A stretch of 64,000 nucleotides of DNA, from NCBI GenBank assembly GCA_009692365.1, contig SHZJ01000009.1:1-64000 (forward strand), given 5' to 3'. A program made the translations under genes and the position numbers. Shown one piece after another: positions 32,239 to 42,218 of this stretch; within the stretch, counting starts at the first letter, position 1; each line of letters begins with the position of its first letter. The notes under the pieces were generated by a model. It made no database searches. It was not told the origin of the DNA and was given only the letters and a program-made list of their open reading frames with translations. The DNA is from Gammaproteobacteria bacterium (GTDB lineage: Bacteria > Pseudomonadota > Gammaproteobacteria > Ga0077536).

Positions 32239-33160
32239 TTGTCGCGCTATTTTCGTGGCTCGCGCACAGTCGGCCGGGCGGGCCCGCTGGATAGCGGGGC
32301 GCTGCGTCACCTCCGCGAGCAGGATTTGCCGCCTGTTTTTTGTCACCAAGACCCGGTGCAAGTGGCAGGCGCGCCCACCGGACCCTGGTCTGGGCTGCAG
32401 TGCGGCAGCAAGGATATCGATGCGATCAAGGGGTGTCGCACGGGCTTTGGCGACCCACAGTGGCTCGCCCTGCAGCGACCTGCCCTGCGCGCCGCGCACG
32501 CCGTGCAGCGCCTGCTCGACGCTGGGGCAGGCGTGCTCGGAAAAACGCAGACCGACGAACTCACCTCCCGCCTGACCGGGGAGAACCATCACGACGGCAC
32601 GCCCGTGATTGTGAATGTGGTGCGGCACATCCCTGACCAGGGCGCCGAGGTCTGGGCGGAGCATGGCGCGTAGCTCCCGCACGTCCAGTCAACGCTCACG
32701 CCGGGCGTGCGTCCGCGTTTGCAGTGGGCGGCACAGCTCGAAGAGGTCGACATCGCCCCACCGCGCACGCCGCGACTTGCGATTGCCGCGCGGCTCGACG
32801 ACCTGCGGGGCACGGACGGGGTGCTGATTATCCCGAGCGCCCGGGGAGTGCCCCCGGCGGGGCTCGCCGGCCGCCGAACTTGACGAGTTTCGGCTAGGCG
32901 CGCTCGACCTGCTGTGCCTTGCGGGGCTCGCGGGTTTGCCGCAGGTCAGCCTGCCGCTGGCCTGGGTGGACGGCTGTCCGCTTGAACTCTCTCTGGTCGC
33001 ACCCCGCCAGGCCGATGAACAATTGCTGGCCACGGTAAGCGCCATCTGCGCCGCCGTGTGCGGCACTCGCGCTCCGGGCTCGGCCCGCCTAGGTGCCGGC
33101 TCGGCCCGGGCGTTGGGTCGACACGATGGCGAGGGTCGCGCTGGCCGGATCAAAGCGTAG
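32239..33160 (+). pseudogene. Decayed amidase (amidase-signature family)
   Basis: Translating the plus strand gives amidase pieces in order but broken. The first frame (from 32239) shows GAPTGPWSGLQCGSKDIDAI, then GCRTGFGDPQWLALQRPALR and VLGKTQTDELTSRLTGENHH followed by DGTPV. These are amidase N-terminal motifs, including the catalytic Lys of SKDI. An amber stop follows at 32671-32673, yet the same frame continues TPGVRPRLQWAAQLEEVDIA and DGVLIIPSARG. A frameshift near 32870 then gives DEFRLGALDLLCLAGLAGLP plus QVSLPLAWVDGCPLELSLVA. The Ser-cisSer-nucleophile segment, about 150 residues in intact enzymes, is missing. The 3' end overlaps the YheU gene on the other strand. Confidence 0.85.
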
Positions 33161-33334
33161 TTCGGCCTCGCCACGTTGCAGCTGCGCCATGACTTGGGCA
33201 ACTTTCTGCGCGAGTGAAAATACTTGGTCACCGTAGTCCGTGCCTTCCCGCAAGATAAAAGCCTCGACGACGCCGCGCAGCGCCACGTTGGACAACGCGG
33301 CGTGGGGAATCAGTAACGGGCTTTCGGCTGGCAC
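33089..33334 (-). CDS. UPF0270/YheU family protein
   Basis: 81 residues from a GTG at 33334 with AAGG upstream; an ATG at 33397 in the same frame would add 21 residues. The core LLIPHAALSNVALRGVVEAF, then ILREGTDYGDQVFSLAQKVA, and QLQRGEAELRFDP is the conserved signature of UPF0270, a short family found mainly in gammaproteobacteria with no known function. It overlaps the tail of the dead amidase on the opposite strand. Divergent from the first chemoreceptor. Confidence 0.82.
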   Translation of the reverse strand: MPAESPLLIPHAALSNVALRGVVEAFILREGTDYGDQVFSLAQKVAQVMAQLQRGEAELRFDPASATLAIVSTQRPGRAGT

Positions 33335-33468
33335 GGCGAGCCTTGGGATAGGGGTTTGACGCAGGTCCAGTGTGCCCGAACTCGCGCTCAGCATCACCGG
33401 CCTGGGGGTCTACAGGTTAGCCGGCGCCCGCCGATAAAACGGGCGTTAAAGCCAACACAACGAAGTCG

Positions 33469-35106
33469 ATGCAAAGCTTCCTCGGTCTTTCACTGCAGAA
33501 ACAGTTAGCCGTCGTCCTGCTAACCAGCGCGACTGGCTTTGCGCTGTTTGGTGCATTTTCATGGCGCACGCTCGAAGTATTGCGCATCCGCGGTGAAAAT
33601 TATCAGGCAATTGTGCAAAGCAAGGACCTGATCGCCGATGTGCTCCCGCCCCCAAATTTCATCATAGAGTCCTATCTCACCGCGCTCCAGATCGCCAGAA
33701 CCCAAGACCCGGCGGCGCTCCAGCCGCTCATCGAGCGCGCACGGCAGTTGCGGGCGCAGGACGACCAACGCCGCCAATACTGGCAGCAACAGCACTTGCC
33801 GGTGGCCTTAGCCCAGCAATTCCTAACGGCCGCCCACTTACCCGCCGTGGAATTTAATCAATTGCTGGAAACCCGGCTCCTGCCCGCGGTGCGCGCGGGC
33901 GATGAAACCGCCATTAGTTCCGCGGTGCGCGATTTAGACGACGCCTATCTGGCGCATAAACAGGCGATCGAGGCGGTGGTCAGGACCGCACAACGCACCG
34001 GCGAGCTTGCTGAAGCCGAAGCCGATCGCCTGCTCGACATCTCCCGCGTCGCGCAAATTGCCGTCTTTGTGACCTCCTTGCTGCTCGGCGGGCTGGTTTT
34101 CTATTTTGTCAGCAGCCGTTTAATTCGGGATGTTGCCCAGCTCAGCGGGCATATCGAGCGCTTTTCGCACGGCAATCTCAGCCTGCCGGTCGCCCTCGCG
34201 CGTAGCGATGAACTAGGCCTTATGGCACAGGGCATCGAACATACGCGGCGGTCTCTGGCGAGTCTGGTGAAGGAGATTCTGGCCCAGGCAGGCGACCTCT
34301 CAGGCTCTGCCAAGGTGCTTTCAAACGCCGCACGGGAAGTCGACCACGGCGCCCAAAATCAAACCGACGCGGCCAACGGCATGGCGGCCGCGGTGGAAGA
34401 ATTGCTGGCTCGCGTCGAGGGCATCGGGGCGAGCACTGCGCGCGTGTGCCAGCTTTCGCAAAAAGTGAGTACGCGTTCGGCGGCCAGCGAAATCGTCCTC
34501 ACAAAAATGGTGGGGCAGGTACAGGAAGTCTCCACCCGGGTCCGCGCCTCCGCGGGCGATGTGCAGGTTTTATCCGAAACGGGCGAGCGTATTTTGCGCA
34601 TCGTGACCGTGATCAGCGAAATCGCCGACCAAACCAATCTGCTCGCCCTGAATGCCGCCATCGAGGCTGCCCGGGCCGGCGACCAGGGCCGTGGATTCGC
34701 CGTGGTTGCAGACGAAGTGCGCCAACTCGCTTCGCGGACGGCCGCCTCGACCCTAGAAATTAGCACCCTGATCGAGGCGCTGCATGCCGCTACCAACAAG
34801 GCAGTGGAGAGCATTACGCGCGGCAGCGATTACACCACCCTGACGGTCTCGACCGCCGAGAACGCCCAGCAATCCCTCCAGGAAACGGTGCGAGATATCG
34901 ACGCCCTCGTGGTCGACATCGGCCATATCTCCAACTCGCTCCAAGAACAGCGGGCGGCCAGCGAGCTGCTCGGCAAGAATATCGAGAAAACGGCCCGCGT
35001 AACGGAATTACAGGGGGTCGCCATTCGGGCGGTCGCCGGCACGGCGCACAGCCTCGATGCGCGGGCGACCCGTTTAACTCAGGCCGTCGCGAGCTTTCAG
35101 ACCTAA
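33469..35106 (+). CDS. Methyl-accepting chemotaxis protein
   Basis: 545 residues. First membrane helix about residues 10-30 ([20 protein letters not shown]), a periplasmic helical sensor of about 160 residues, second helix about 203-223 ([19 protein letters not shown]), HAMP linker with [19 protein letters not shown], then the cytoplasmic coiled-coil hairpin. The tip reads [20 protein letters not shown], which binds CheA and CheW. No C-terminal pentapeptide. The sensor region resembles four-helix-bundle ligand domains; the ligand is unknown. A second receptor follows after 64 bp, so both are probably cotranscribed. No che genes are in the window. Confidence 0.93.
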   Translation: MQSFLGLSLQKQLAVVLLTSATGFALFGAFSWRTLEVLRIRGENYQAIVQSKDLIADVLPPPNFIIESYLTALQIARTQDPAALQPLIERARQLRAQDDQRRQYWQQQHLPVALAQQFLTAAHLPAVEFNQLLETRLLPAVRAGDETAISSAVRDLDDAYLAHKQAIEAVVRTAQRTGELAEAEADRLLDISRVAQIAVFVTSLLLGGLVFYFVSSRLIRDVAQLSGHIERFSHGNLSLPVALARSDELGLMAQGIEHTRRSLASLVKEILAQAGDLSGSAKVLSNAAREVDHGAQNQTDAANGMAAAVEELLARVEGIGASTARVCQLSQKVSTRSAASEIVLTKMVGQVQEVSTRVRASAGDVQVLSETGERILRIVTVISEIADQTNLLALNAAIEAARAGDQGRGFAVVADEVRQLASRTAASTLEISTLIEALHAATNKAVESITRGSDYTTLTVSTAENAQQSLQETVRDIDALVVDIGHISNSLQEQRAASELLGKNIEKTARVTELQGVAIRAVAGTAHSLDARATRLTQAVASFQT

Positions 35107-35170
35107 GCCACTCGCCCGTCATCAAAGCCGACAGTCGTTCTTGCGCATCAACTGCAGTATGGAGCTTTCA

Positions 35171-37999
35171 ATGAGATTAACCGGCAGATTTTCAAGTTTT
35201 CTAAGCAAGGAGATTGGCATCATCCTGCTAGTGTCGGCTGCCGCCACCGCGGGGTTGAGTTACTGGCACCAGCAATCTCGCCAACAGCTCACGCAAGATT
35301 ACATCCGCTCGCAGACTGCCACCGTCTTCAAACAGAAACAGGCGGTGATCGAAAACGCGCTGACCACGATCTACCAAAATATCCGCGCGATTAGCCTGCT
35401 GCCCAGCGTGCGCGCGATCAAGGGCGGCAACGTGGCGACCAAAGACGAGGAAGACATCGTAAAAAGCGGGCGCTTCTCGGCCGAGGGACTCGCCACGGTG
35501 CAAGAAATCTACAACAACATGGCCAGCCAGATCAGCGTGTCGGAGATTTACGCCGTTGTAGAAGGTCTGGATGCGGACAAGGGCGAAGCACCATTCTTCA
35601 TGATGGACACGGTGAGGTTTGGCGTGCAGGCAGTCGGGGAGACTGAAGAAGCGCCGAATCCGGACTTTCCGGAAGAATCCGAGGCAGAGGAATACGCCGC
35701 CTTCCCGGCCCAGATTACCGCGATCAAAACGGCTTACCCAACATTTGATTTCGTGCACATGAACGACATCCCGGCGATCGCCTCGCCGATGATGCGGACC
35801 TGCGACAACACGCAATACCTCTCCTTGAAAACCGGCGACGTCAAGCAATCTTACGGGATGCTTTACTCGGTGCCCTTCTACGCCCAAGCGGGCCAGTTCC
35901 GCGGGGTAATTTCCGCCATTTTGCGCCACAATGTTTTAGAAGCCCTACTTTTGGGGGTGCCGTTTGTGCCGGTAACGGAAGAGGACAAGGCGGCTCAACT
36001 CGAAGCGGGCTGGATGCTGCCTGAGGCGGCTAATTTCCTGCTGACCAACGACAAGTACGGCACGCAGATTATGGACCGCCGCAACAGCGATCTCCCAGCG
36101 CTTATCGAGCGCGGCACGCCGGACCGCAATGTTTTTCGGGTTCATCTCCACGTCCACAGTGACGCCCCGTGGGAACTCACCTTCTACGTGCCAGAGGCCA
36201 CGCTGCAGGCAGTGTCGGCAGAACACGACAAAGTCTTTTTCATGTTGCTGCTGGTCGTGCTGACGTCCTTGGCGGCCGCGGCCGCGGCGACCGTCATGTT
36301 GACCCGTATTCGCGAGCGTTTGGGTGGTAACGCCGAGTCCGTAGCGACGGTCGTCGAGGCGGTCAGCCTCGGCAATCTAGGGGTCGCGATTCCCGTCGGC
36401 GTGACCGCTTCCAGCGTGCTGGGCAGCATGCAGAAAATGTTGGAGCAGCTGCGGGCGGCCGCCGATCAGGCGGGCGAAAATGCCCGCGTGCGCCAGGCGC
36501 TGGATAATGTGTCCACTAATGTGCTCATCGCAGATAGCGAGTCGGTGATCGTCTATCGCAACCACGCGGCCAGCGTCATGCTCAAAGAAGCCAGCATCGA
36601 GAGCGAACTGCGCGAGCGACTGGTCGCCGCTACTGGTCAAAGCGTGAAGGCCGAGATAATCATCGGCGAGCGCACTTTCGCCCTCGCGGCCAATCCGGTC
36701 AGTAATAACGAGGGCGAACGTATCGGATCGGTGCTCGAGTGGACGGAGCGCACTAGCGAGGTGGCCATCGAGCAAGAAATTGCGGGTCTGATTTACGCCG
36801 CTGGCATGGGCGACTTTGGTAAGCGCATCGACGCCGCAGACAAGCGCGGGTTCTTCAAGTCGCTGAGCGAGGGCATGAACAACCTCATGGATACCAGCGA
36901 GGTTGGTCTAACGGAAATCGCCCGGGTCCTGAACTCGCTGGCAAAAGGCGACCTCACGGACTCCATCACCAGCGATTACGCCGGCACGTTCGGTCAATTG
37001 AAAGACGACTCCAACGCCACCGTCGAGAATCTCAAAGGACTGATCGAAGGTATTAAGACGTCTGCTGAGTCGATCCACGTGGCCGCACGCGAGATTTCTG
37101 CCAGCAATATGGACCTCTCGCAGCGCTCGGAAGAGCAGGCATCCAGCCTGGAGGAAACCGCCTCCAGCATGGAAGAACTGGCCTCGACCGTGAAACAAAA
37201 CGCCGAAAACGCCAAACAGGCTAATCAACTGGCGGTCGCAGCGTCCGTGGTAGCGACCAAGGGCGGCGAGTTGGTCGGTGGCGTAGTCGAAACCATGAAC
37301 TCCATCAATGAGTCTTCCCGGCGCATCGTCGACATCATCAGCGTCATTGACGGCATCGCGTTCCAAACCAATATTCTGGCGCTCAATGCCGCCGTGGAAG
37401 CAGCCCGCGCCGGCGAACAGGGCCGGGGTTTCTCGGTGGTGGCGGCCGAGGTGCGCAGTCTCGCGCAGCGCTCGGCGGCGGCGGCGAAAGAAATCAAACA
37501 ACTGATCTCCGACTCTACGCAGAAAGTGGAAAACGGTTCAGCGTTGGTGAAGGAAGCCGGCCAAACCATGACCCAAATTCTCGCCTCGGTGAAGCGCGTT
37601 ACGGACATCATGGCCGAGATCGCGGTCGCCTCCGGCGAGCAGAGCGCGGGCATCGACCAAGTCAATTTAGCGGTCACCCAGATGGAAGACGTCACCCAGC
37701 AAAACGCCGCGCGGGTGGAACAGGCCGCGGCCGCAGCCAAGTCGCTCGAAGAGCAGGCGCAACACCTCGCCGAGGCAGTGAGCGTGTTCCGCTTGGACGG
37801 CAACGAGGTGGCAGAACCCGAACCGGCGCCCAAACCGGGCCCGGCGCCGCGCGTAGTGCCCAAAGCCCCCGTCAAAGCCCCCGTCAAAGCCCCCGTCAGG
37901 CCCGCGGCCAAAGCGAGCCCTGCGTCCACCAACCAGGGCCCGCGAAAGATCGCGGCGACCAGCAAAACCCTGAGCCCCGATAAGTGGGAAGAGTTCTAG
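35171..37999 (+). CDS. Large methyl-accepting chemotaxis protein with cache-like sensor and C-terminal WEEF tail
   Basis: 942 residues from ATG 35171, which has GGAG 6 nt upstream; earlier in-frame TTG 35141 and ATG 35159 lack this. Helix 1 is near residues 17-37. A large periplasmic region (about 315 residues) includes dCache-like parts. Helix 2 is near 353-376 ([18 protein letters not shown]). A HAMP-like segment, a PAS-like unit ([17 protein letters not shown]) and a second HAMP-like repeat precede the signalling hairpin ([20 protein letters not shown]). A Pro/Ala/Lys linker with KAPV repeats leads to the C-terminal DKWEEF, resembling the xWxxF tether for CheR/CheB. That tether marks a high-abundance receptor. 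Confidence 0.93.
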   Translation: MRLTGRFSSFLSKEIGIILLVSAAATAGLSYWHQQSRQQLTQDYIRSQTATVFKQKQAVIENALTTIYQNIRAISLLPSVRAIKGGNVATKDEEDIVKSGRFSAEGLATVQEIYNNMASQISVSEIYAVVEGLDADKGEAPFFMMDTVRFGVQAVGETEEAPNPDFPEESEAEEYAAFPAQITAIKTAYPTFDFVHMNDIPAIASPMMRTCDNTQYLSLKTGDVKQSYGMLYSVPFYAQAGQFRGVISAILRHNVLEALLLGVPFVPVTEEDKAAQLEAGWMLPEAANFLLTNDKYGTQIMDRRNSDLPALIERGTPDRNVFRVHLHVHSDAPWELTFYVPEATLQAVSAEHDKVFFMLLLVVLTSLAAAAAATVMLTRIRERLGGNAESVATVVEAVSLGNLGVAIPVGVTASSVLGSMQKMLEQLRAAADQAGENARVRQALDNVSTNVLIADSESVIVYRNHAASVMLKEASIESELRERLVAATGQSVKAEIIIGERTFALAANPVSNNEGERIGSVLEWTERTSEVAIEQEIAGLIYAAGMGDFGKRIDAADKRGFFKSLSEGMNNLMDTSEVGLTEIARVLNSLAKGDLTDSITSDYAGTFGQLKDDSNATVENLKGLIEGIKTSAESIHVAAREISASNMDLSQRSEEQASSLEETASSMEELASTVKQNAENAKQANQLAVAASVVATKGGELVGGVVETMNSINESSRRIVDIISVIDGIAFQTNILALNAAVEAARAGEQGRGFSVVAAEVRSLAQRSAAAAKEIKQLISDSTQKVENGSALVKEAGQTMTQILASVKRVTDIMAEIAVASGEQSAGIDQVNLAVTQMEDVTQQNAARVEQAAAAAKSLEEQAQHLAEAVSVFRLDGNEVAEPEPAPKPGPAPRVVPKAPVKAPVKAPVRPAAKASPASTNQGPRKIAATSKTLSPDKWEEF
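37862..37897 (+). repeat. Three tandem copies of a 12-mer inside the receptor linker
   Basis: Three perfect copies of AAAGCCCCCGTC (37862-37873, 37874-37885, 37886-37897) encode [12 protein letters not shown] in the flexible linker that carries the C-terminal pentapeptide. Copy number changes would alter tether length without shifting frame. Confidence 0.85.
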
Positions 38000-38036
38000 G
38001 CTATAGCGGCACCCGTTAAACGGCGCCCCTCGGTTG

Positions 38037-38074
38037 CACCCCGCAGCAAACGCCGCGGGGGGTGTGGTCTTTTT
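38037..38074 (+). terminator. Intrinsic terminator after the chemoreceptor operon
   Basis: Stem CACCCCGC (38037-38044) pairs with GCGGGGGGTG (38055-38064, with bulged G residues), followed by TGGTCTTTTT ending at 38074. It lies 38 bp after the receptor stop. Good rho-independent terminator shape. Confidence 0.7.
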
Positions 38075-38222
38075 AGCGCGTTGTTTAGCCGGTAGCAGCG
38101 CGGTGCGCGCCGGAAATACCGCCTAGCCACGGGTTTGCGCGCTAGCCCGCAGTGGCGCGCGCGGCCCAAGACCTGCGCGGGCCGGCCTCTAAGCCCAACG
38201 TTCGTTGCTCGCGGTCGGGCGC

Positions 38223-41200
38223 TCAGCGACCGATCGAATACAGCACGTCCGCGCCCGTTCGGGTGCCCGCTTCTGCTTCCACGCTCCAACGCTTCGCTAC
38301 CGTATAGCGCAGCCGAAACGTGCTGGCTTTCTCCACTAGGCCCATGCCGTAACCCACATACAAGCGGGGCGACAGAAATTTGCCCACATTCAGCGCCACG
38401 TTATGGTCGGGGCCGCTATCGTCCAGTTTGATTTCATCGAGCCCGAAGCTGCGTGCCAGTCGCTGCGACAACAGGCTGCCGCCCACCACGCCCAACGAGG
38501 TCGCGGCACGCACGAGCGCACTGGCCTCGCTGGACGAGGCACTGCTGAGCGGGTGACCCGCCACGAGATAACTCAGCACGTCGCCGTCGGGCAGGGTCGG
38601 CGTGGAATAAAGGCGCACGCTGGGTTGCTGCAGGCGGCCGGTAAGGTGCAAACCCGCCGTGACATCACCCACCTCACGCTCCGCCCGGGCATCCACGGCG
38701 GGGTCGCTAGGTGCTTGCCCGGTGAAAATGATGCGGCTATCGCGCAGCGTCAAGGTCTGTCCCCACTGCGCGTAGCGGCCGTCTTCGAGGCGGAACTCCC
38801 CGGTGGCGCGCGTGAGTTGGCCGGAGGTTTCGATCAGGCGGACTTGCCCGGTCAGGCGACCCGTCAAGCCCACCGCATCCAGCGTCACATGCTCCCCTAG
38901 CCGCAGCCGGACATCTGCGTTGAAGGCTCTCGTGGGCGGCTTTTCGACCGGCTCGCCGTCCATCACAACATCGCTGGAACGTTGGGTCTGGGCCGCAGTT
39001 TTTTGGAACCGCAGATGCGCCTCGGGAATCGCGACCTGGCCCGTCACCTGAATTTTTCCAGGCGCGAGATTAAAGTCCAGATTGGTGGTGGCTTGCGCAC
39101 TGACCAGCGGCAAATCGACGACCGGGAAGGCCTCGCTCGTGAGGGTGAGGTGCGCCGTCGGCCCCGCCGCGGTCTGGCCCAGCGTGCCCTGTAACACCGC
39201 GCTGCCCGCGCCCGCGCGCGCCCGTCCCGCCACCACCAGATCCCCGTTGGGCGCCCCGGACAGGGCCAAATCCAAGTCTTGGAGTGCAAGACCTAGCCGC
39301 GTTATCTGTGCTTGGGGCACGTCGAGGTGGGCGCTGCCGTTCCAAGTGGGCGCCGCCGCGCTGCCCTGTAGCTGTAGGTCCACCGCCGCCCGGCCGGTGA
39401 CTTGCGCCAGTTCCCCGGTGAGCGCCGCCCACGGTGCCAAATCGGCGGTCTGGGTGGTAAATCGGCCCTGCACCGGCAGCGCAGACCAGTGGGCGAGGTC
39501 CCATGGCCCCTCGAGCAGACTCAGCGAGAGCTGCAACGGCAGGGGGGCCGGCTGCGTGAGACCCACACGCGCCTCCAGCGTCAGCGCGGTGCTACTCGTC
39601 GCCAGCAGGACCTCCAGACCGCCGTGCGCGATGGGCGCCGCCGCGCTGTAATCCGGCAGCGCGCCGGCGGGCAGCCGCAGTTGTCCATCCAGCGCGGTGA
39701 GCACGCTACCAACCCCGGTCGCGGCGAGCGCACCCGTGAGCGCACCGCGCTGCCAGTCGCCGGCGCTCGGCAGGGCCGCCAGTTCCAGTTCGGCGGCCTC
39801 CACGCGCACCTGCCAGGCCTGCGAGTCCAGCGAAGCTGCCACACACGCACGCCCCGCACCCACCCAACAGTGCGCGCCCAGCGTCACGGCGTTTTGCGCC
39901 ACGCTGAAGTCTGCCGGTGCGCCCAGCGTGAAGACCGGCGCGTTCGCCCGCGCCCACCGGCCCGCCGTTAGCTGTCCGGTCCAGCGTGGCTGCTGGGTGA
40001 GCTGCCCTTGCAGCGTCAGCGCGAGGCTGCTGGCCGCGCGGTTCGCGGTGAACTGCAGGGTCTGCGCGGCCGCCGGCCCGCTGAGGGCTAGCGACAAAGC
40101 ATCCAGCTCACTCGTCGCATAGCGCAGGTCCGACAGCGTCAACGAGAAAACAGCGGCATGGTTTGCGGCCAGACCCAGATCCCAGTCGGCGTGGAGTTTG
40201 GCCAGCGCGAACGCCGGCCCCGCCAGCTCACTCAGCTCGAGCGTGCCGCGCAGCGCCGGTTTTAGGAGGCTGCCCGACACGCTGCCGCGCGCCCGCACCG
40301 CGCCGGTGAAATTGGGCAGCACATCGCCCAGCGCTGGGGCTTCGAATGCCCACGCCAACTCGCCAGCCCCACCCACCTCGCCGCTGGCCCGCAAGACGGC
40401 ACGCCCGCAGGCCACAGCCAGCCGCTCGACCGCCAAGTGCTGGCCGCTGAGGGCCAGCGTTGCGGCGCCGCTCACCGGGCGCTCCCGCAACCGTCCTTCG
40501 AGTTGGCTGACCACCAGCTTGAACGCCGCGGGTGTACCCGCACTGTGCAGGTCGAAGGAGAGGTTGCCCGGCCAGGCCGGCGCCAGCCAAGCCGGGTTGA
40601 AAGCCTGCGCGTGCGCCTGCAGCGACCACTCAGGCAGCCCTGCCGGCCAGGCCAGCTCGCCGTCGGCGAGGAGTTCGCCCGCCGCCGCGCGCGCGCTGAG
40701 ATGGTGGATTTTCAGCCCCACCGGCGTCCCCGAAAAATCGCTCTCCACCCGTGCGTTAGGCGCCCGCTCCAGTTGCAAATCAAACCCAGCCTCACCGCGG
40801 TAAGCGGCGCGGGAACCCGCCAGCGCCCAGCGCCCGCGCGCACTGTGGTAGCGCCGGTGGTCTGGGCTCGTGTAGTGCAAGCCCCGCCAGCTGCCGGCCG
40901 CCTCGCCCTGCAGTTCGGTGTCCCAGTGCAGCGTGCCGGCCAATTCCGCGCTCATGTCTTGGGCCTGCCCGGTGAGTTTGCTCAGGCGGAGGGTCTGCGG
41001 CTCACCGGTGCCTGCCAACGACCACCGCGCGTTCGGCAGACCGGGGATCACACTGTCCGCGGTCAGCGCAAAGGTATAGGCCGTGGGCGTCCCGCGCAGG
41101 GTCAGTTCGCCCTGCGGGCTCGCATAGGCGGCGGCGCCCGACAGCGGCCACTGCAGTTGCGCCCAGTGGCCGGTGAGATCGATGGCCGGCGCACGGGCAT

Positions 41201-42218
41201 CGAGCGTGCCACGCAGCGCCAGCGTGGCGCCCTTGGCATTGCGCACGGTGAAGGATTCCAGCGTGATGGCCTCGGGCTGCGCGCCGTGGGCGGCACCCTG
41301 CAGCGACCACTCACCCCAAACCCCAGCAGTCACCGCCAAATCCACCGCCAAGGCTAGCGCGCCGTCCTGACCGTGGGCCGTGACCTCCCCGGCCACGGTG
41401 GCCTTGACCGCGCCCGCCCACGCCACGGGCACGGCTTGGGGCGCCGGGAACTTCACGGCCACCTCCCACGCCGCCCCACCGAGCGGCAAACCCACCTGCG
41501 CGCGCACGCTGGCCGCCAGCGGCGCGACCACCTCTTGCGTGAGGGTCAGTCGGCTACCCTGCCCCGCCAACCGCCCGCTGCCTTGCGCGACCAGACCGGT
41601 GGGTAATTGATGACGCCAGTGCACCTCGAGATTCAGGCGTTCGGGCGCGCCCTCGCCGAGGTGGCCTGCCAGCGTCACATCGCTGGTGCCACGCGAGGCC
41701 GACACTTCGCGTAATTCCAGCGCACCGCCGCGCGGCCAGCGCAGCGCCCAACGCAATCGCTGCAGCTGCTCGGTGTCACCGCCGGGACTGGTCAAGTTCA
41801 GGGTGGCCAGCGAGCCCGCCGCGAGTTCGAGGGTGACCGGCAGGGTGGGCAAAGGCGGGAGGGCGGCCAGCGGCGGTTCTGCGCTCTCCCCCAGCGCGAC
41901 ATCCACTTGCGCCAAGTCCAACTGGGTCAGCACCAGCGCGCCACGCAGGAGTGCCTGGGGGTCGAGCGTCAGCGCGAGGTGGTCAACGCGAATGCGCAGG
42001 GTGGGAGTCTGCCAATGGAGGGCGTCCAGGGTCGCGCCGGTGGCCAGATTGCCCGCCACAGCGCCGAGGGCCAGACGCCCGTTCGGCAGCGCCGCGACCA
42101 CTGCCCGCAGCGCGAGATCAAGCCCGACATTGCTCCACATCAGTCCCAGCGGTGCGCCCATCATCGCCAACACCAGACTCAACGCCAGCAGCCCCCCGCG
42201 GCGGCGACGCCAGTTCAT
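38223..42218 (-). CDS. tamB: Translocation and assembly module subunit TamB
   Basis: 1331 residues from ATG 42218, overlapping the tamA stop by 4 bp (ATGA). A basic N-terminus and signal anchor (GGLLALSLVLAMMGAPLGL) is followed by a very long beta-strand-rich, Ala/Leu/Thr-rich periplasmic part typical of AsmA/TamB-like bridges. The DUF490 C-terminal domain includes DVRLRLGEHVTLDAVGLTGR, GQVRLIETSGQLTRATGEFR and ends FRLRYTVAKRWSVEAEAGTR plus TGADVLYSIGR. TamB spans the periplasm and works with TamA in outer membrane protein or lipid transport. Pairing with tamA confirms the call. Confidence 0.95.
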   Translation of the reverse strand: MNWRRRRGGLLALSLVLAMMGAPLGLMWSNVGLDLALRAVVAALPNGRLALGAVAGNLATGATLDALHWQTPTLRIRVDHLALTLDPQALLRGALVLTQLDLAQVDVALGESAEPPLAALPPLPTLPVTLELAAGSLATLNLTSPGGDTEQLQRLRWALRWPRGGALELREVSASRGTSDVTLAGHLGEGAPERLNLEVHWRHQLPTGLVAQGSGRLAGQGSRLTLTQEVVAPLAASVRAQVGLPLGGAAWEVAVKFPAPQAVPVAWAGAVKATVAGEVTAHGQDGALALAVDLAVTAGVWGEWSLQGAAHGAQPEAITLESFTVRNAKGATLALRGTLDARAPAIDLTGHWAQLQWPLSGAAAYASPQGELTLRGTPTAYTFALTADSVIPGLPNARWSLAGTGEPQTLRLSKLTGQAQDMSAELAGTLHWDTELQGEAAGSWRGLHYTSPDHRRYHSARGRWALAGSRAAYRGEAGFDLQLERAPNARVESDFSGTPVGLKIHHLSARAAAGELLADGELAWPAGLPEWSLQAHAQAFNPAWLAPAWPGNLSFDLHSAGTPAAFKLVVSQLEGRLRERPVSGAATLALSGQHLAVERLAVACGRAVLRASGEVGGAGELAWAFEAPALGDVLPNFTGAVRARGSVSGSLLKPALRGTLELSELAGPAFALAKLHADWDLGLAANHAAVFSLTLSDLRYATSELDALSLALSGPAAAQTLQFTANRAASSLALTLQGQLTQQPRWTGQLTAGRWARANAPVFTLGAPADFSVAQNAVTLGAHCWVGAGRACVAASLDSQAWQVRVEAAELELAALPSAGDWQRGALTGALAATGVGSVLTALDGQLRLPAGALPDYSAAAPIAHGGLEVLLATSSTALTLEARVGLTQPAPLPLQLSLSLLEGPWDLAHWSALPVQGRFTTQTADLAPWAALTGELAQVTGRAAVDLQLQGSAAAPTWNGSAHLDVPQAQITRLGLALQDLDLALSGAPNGDLVVAGRARAGAGSAVLQGTLGQTAAGPTAHLTLTSEAFPVVDLPLVSAQATTNLDFNLAPGKIQVTGQVAIPEAHLRFQKTAAQTQRSSDVVMDGEPVEKPPTRAFNADVRLRLGEHVTLDAVGLTGRLTGQVRLIETSGQLTRATGEFRLEDGRYAQWGQTLTLRDSRIIFTGQAPSDPAVDARAEREVGDVTAGLHLTGRLQQPSVRLYSTPTLPDGDVLSYLVAGHPLSSASSSEASALVRAATSLGVVGGSLLSQRLARSFGLDEIKLDDSGPDHNVALNVGKFLSPRLYVGYGMGLVEKASTFRLRYTVAKRWSVEAEAGTRTGADVLYSIGR

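Noticed and set aside
32203-32682. Minus-strand 159-codon frame in the amidase remnant
   Set aside because: Antisense to readable amidase motifs; no family likeness or start signal of its own.
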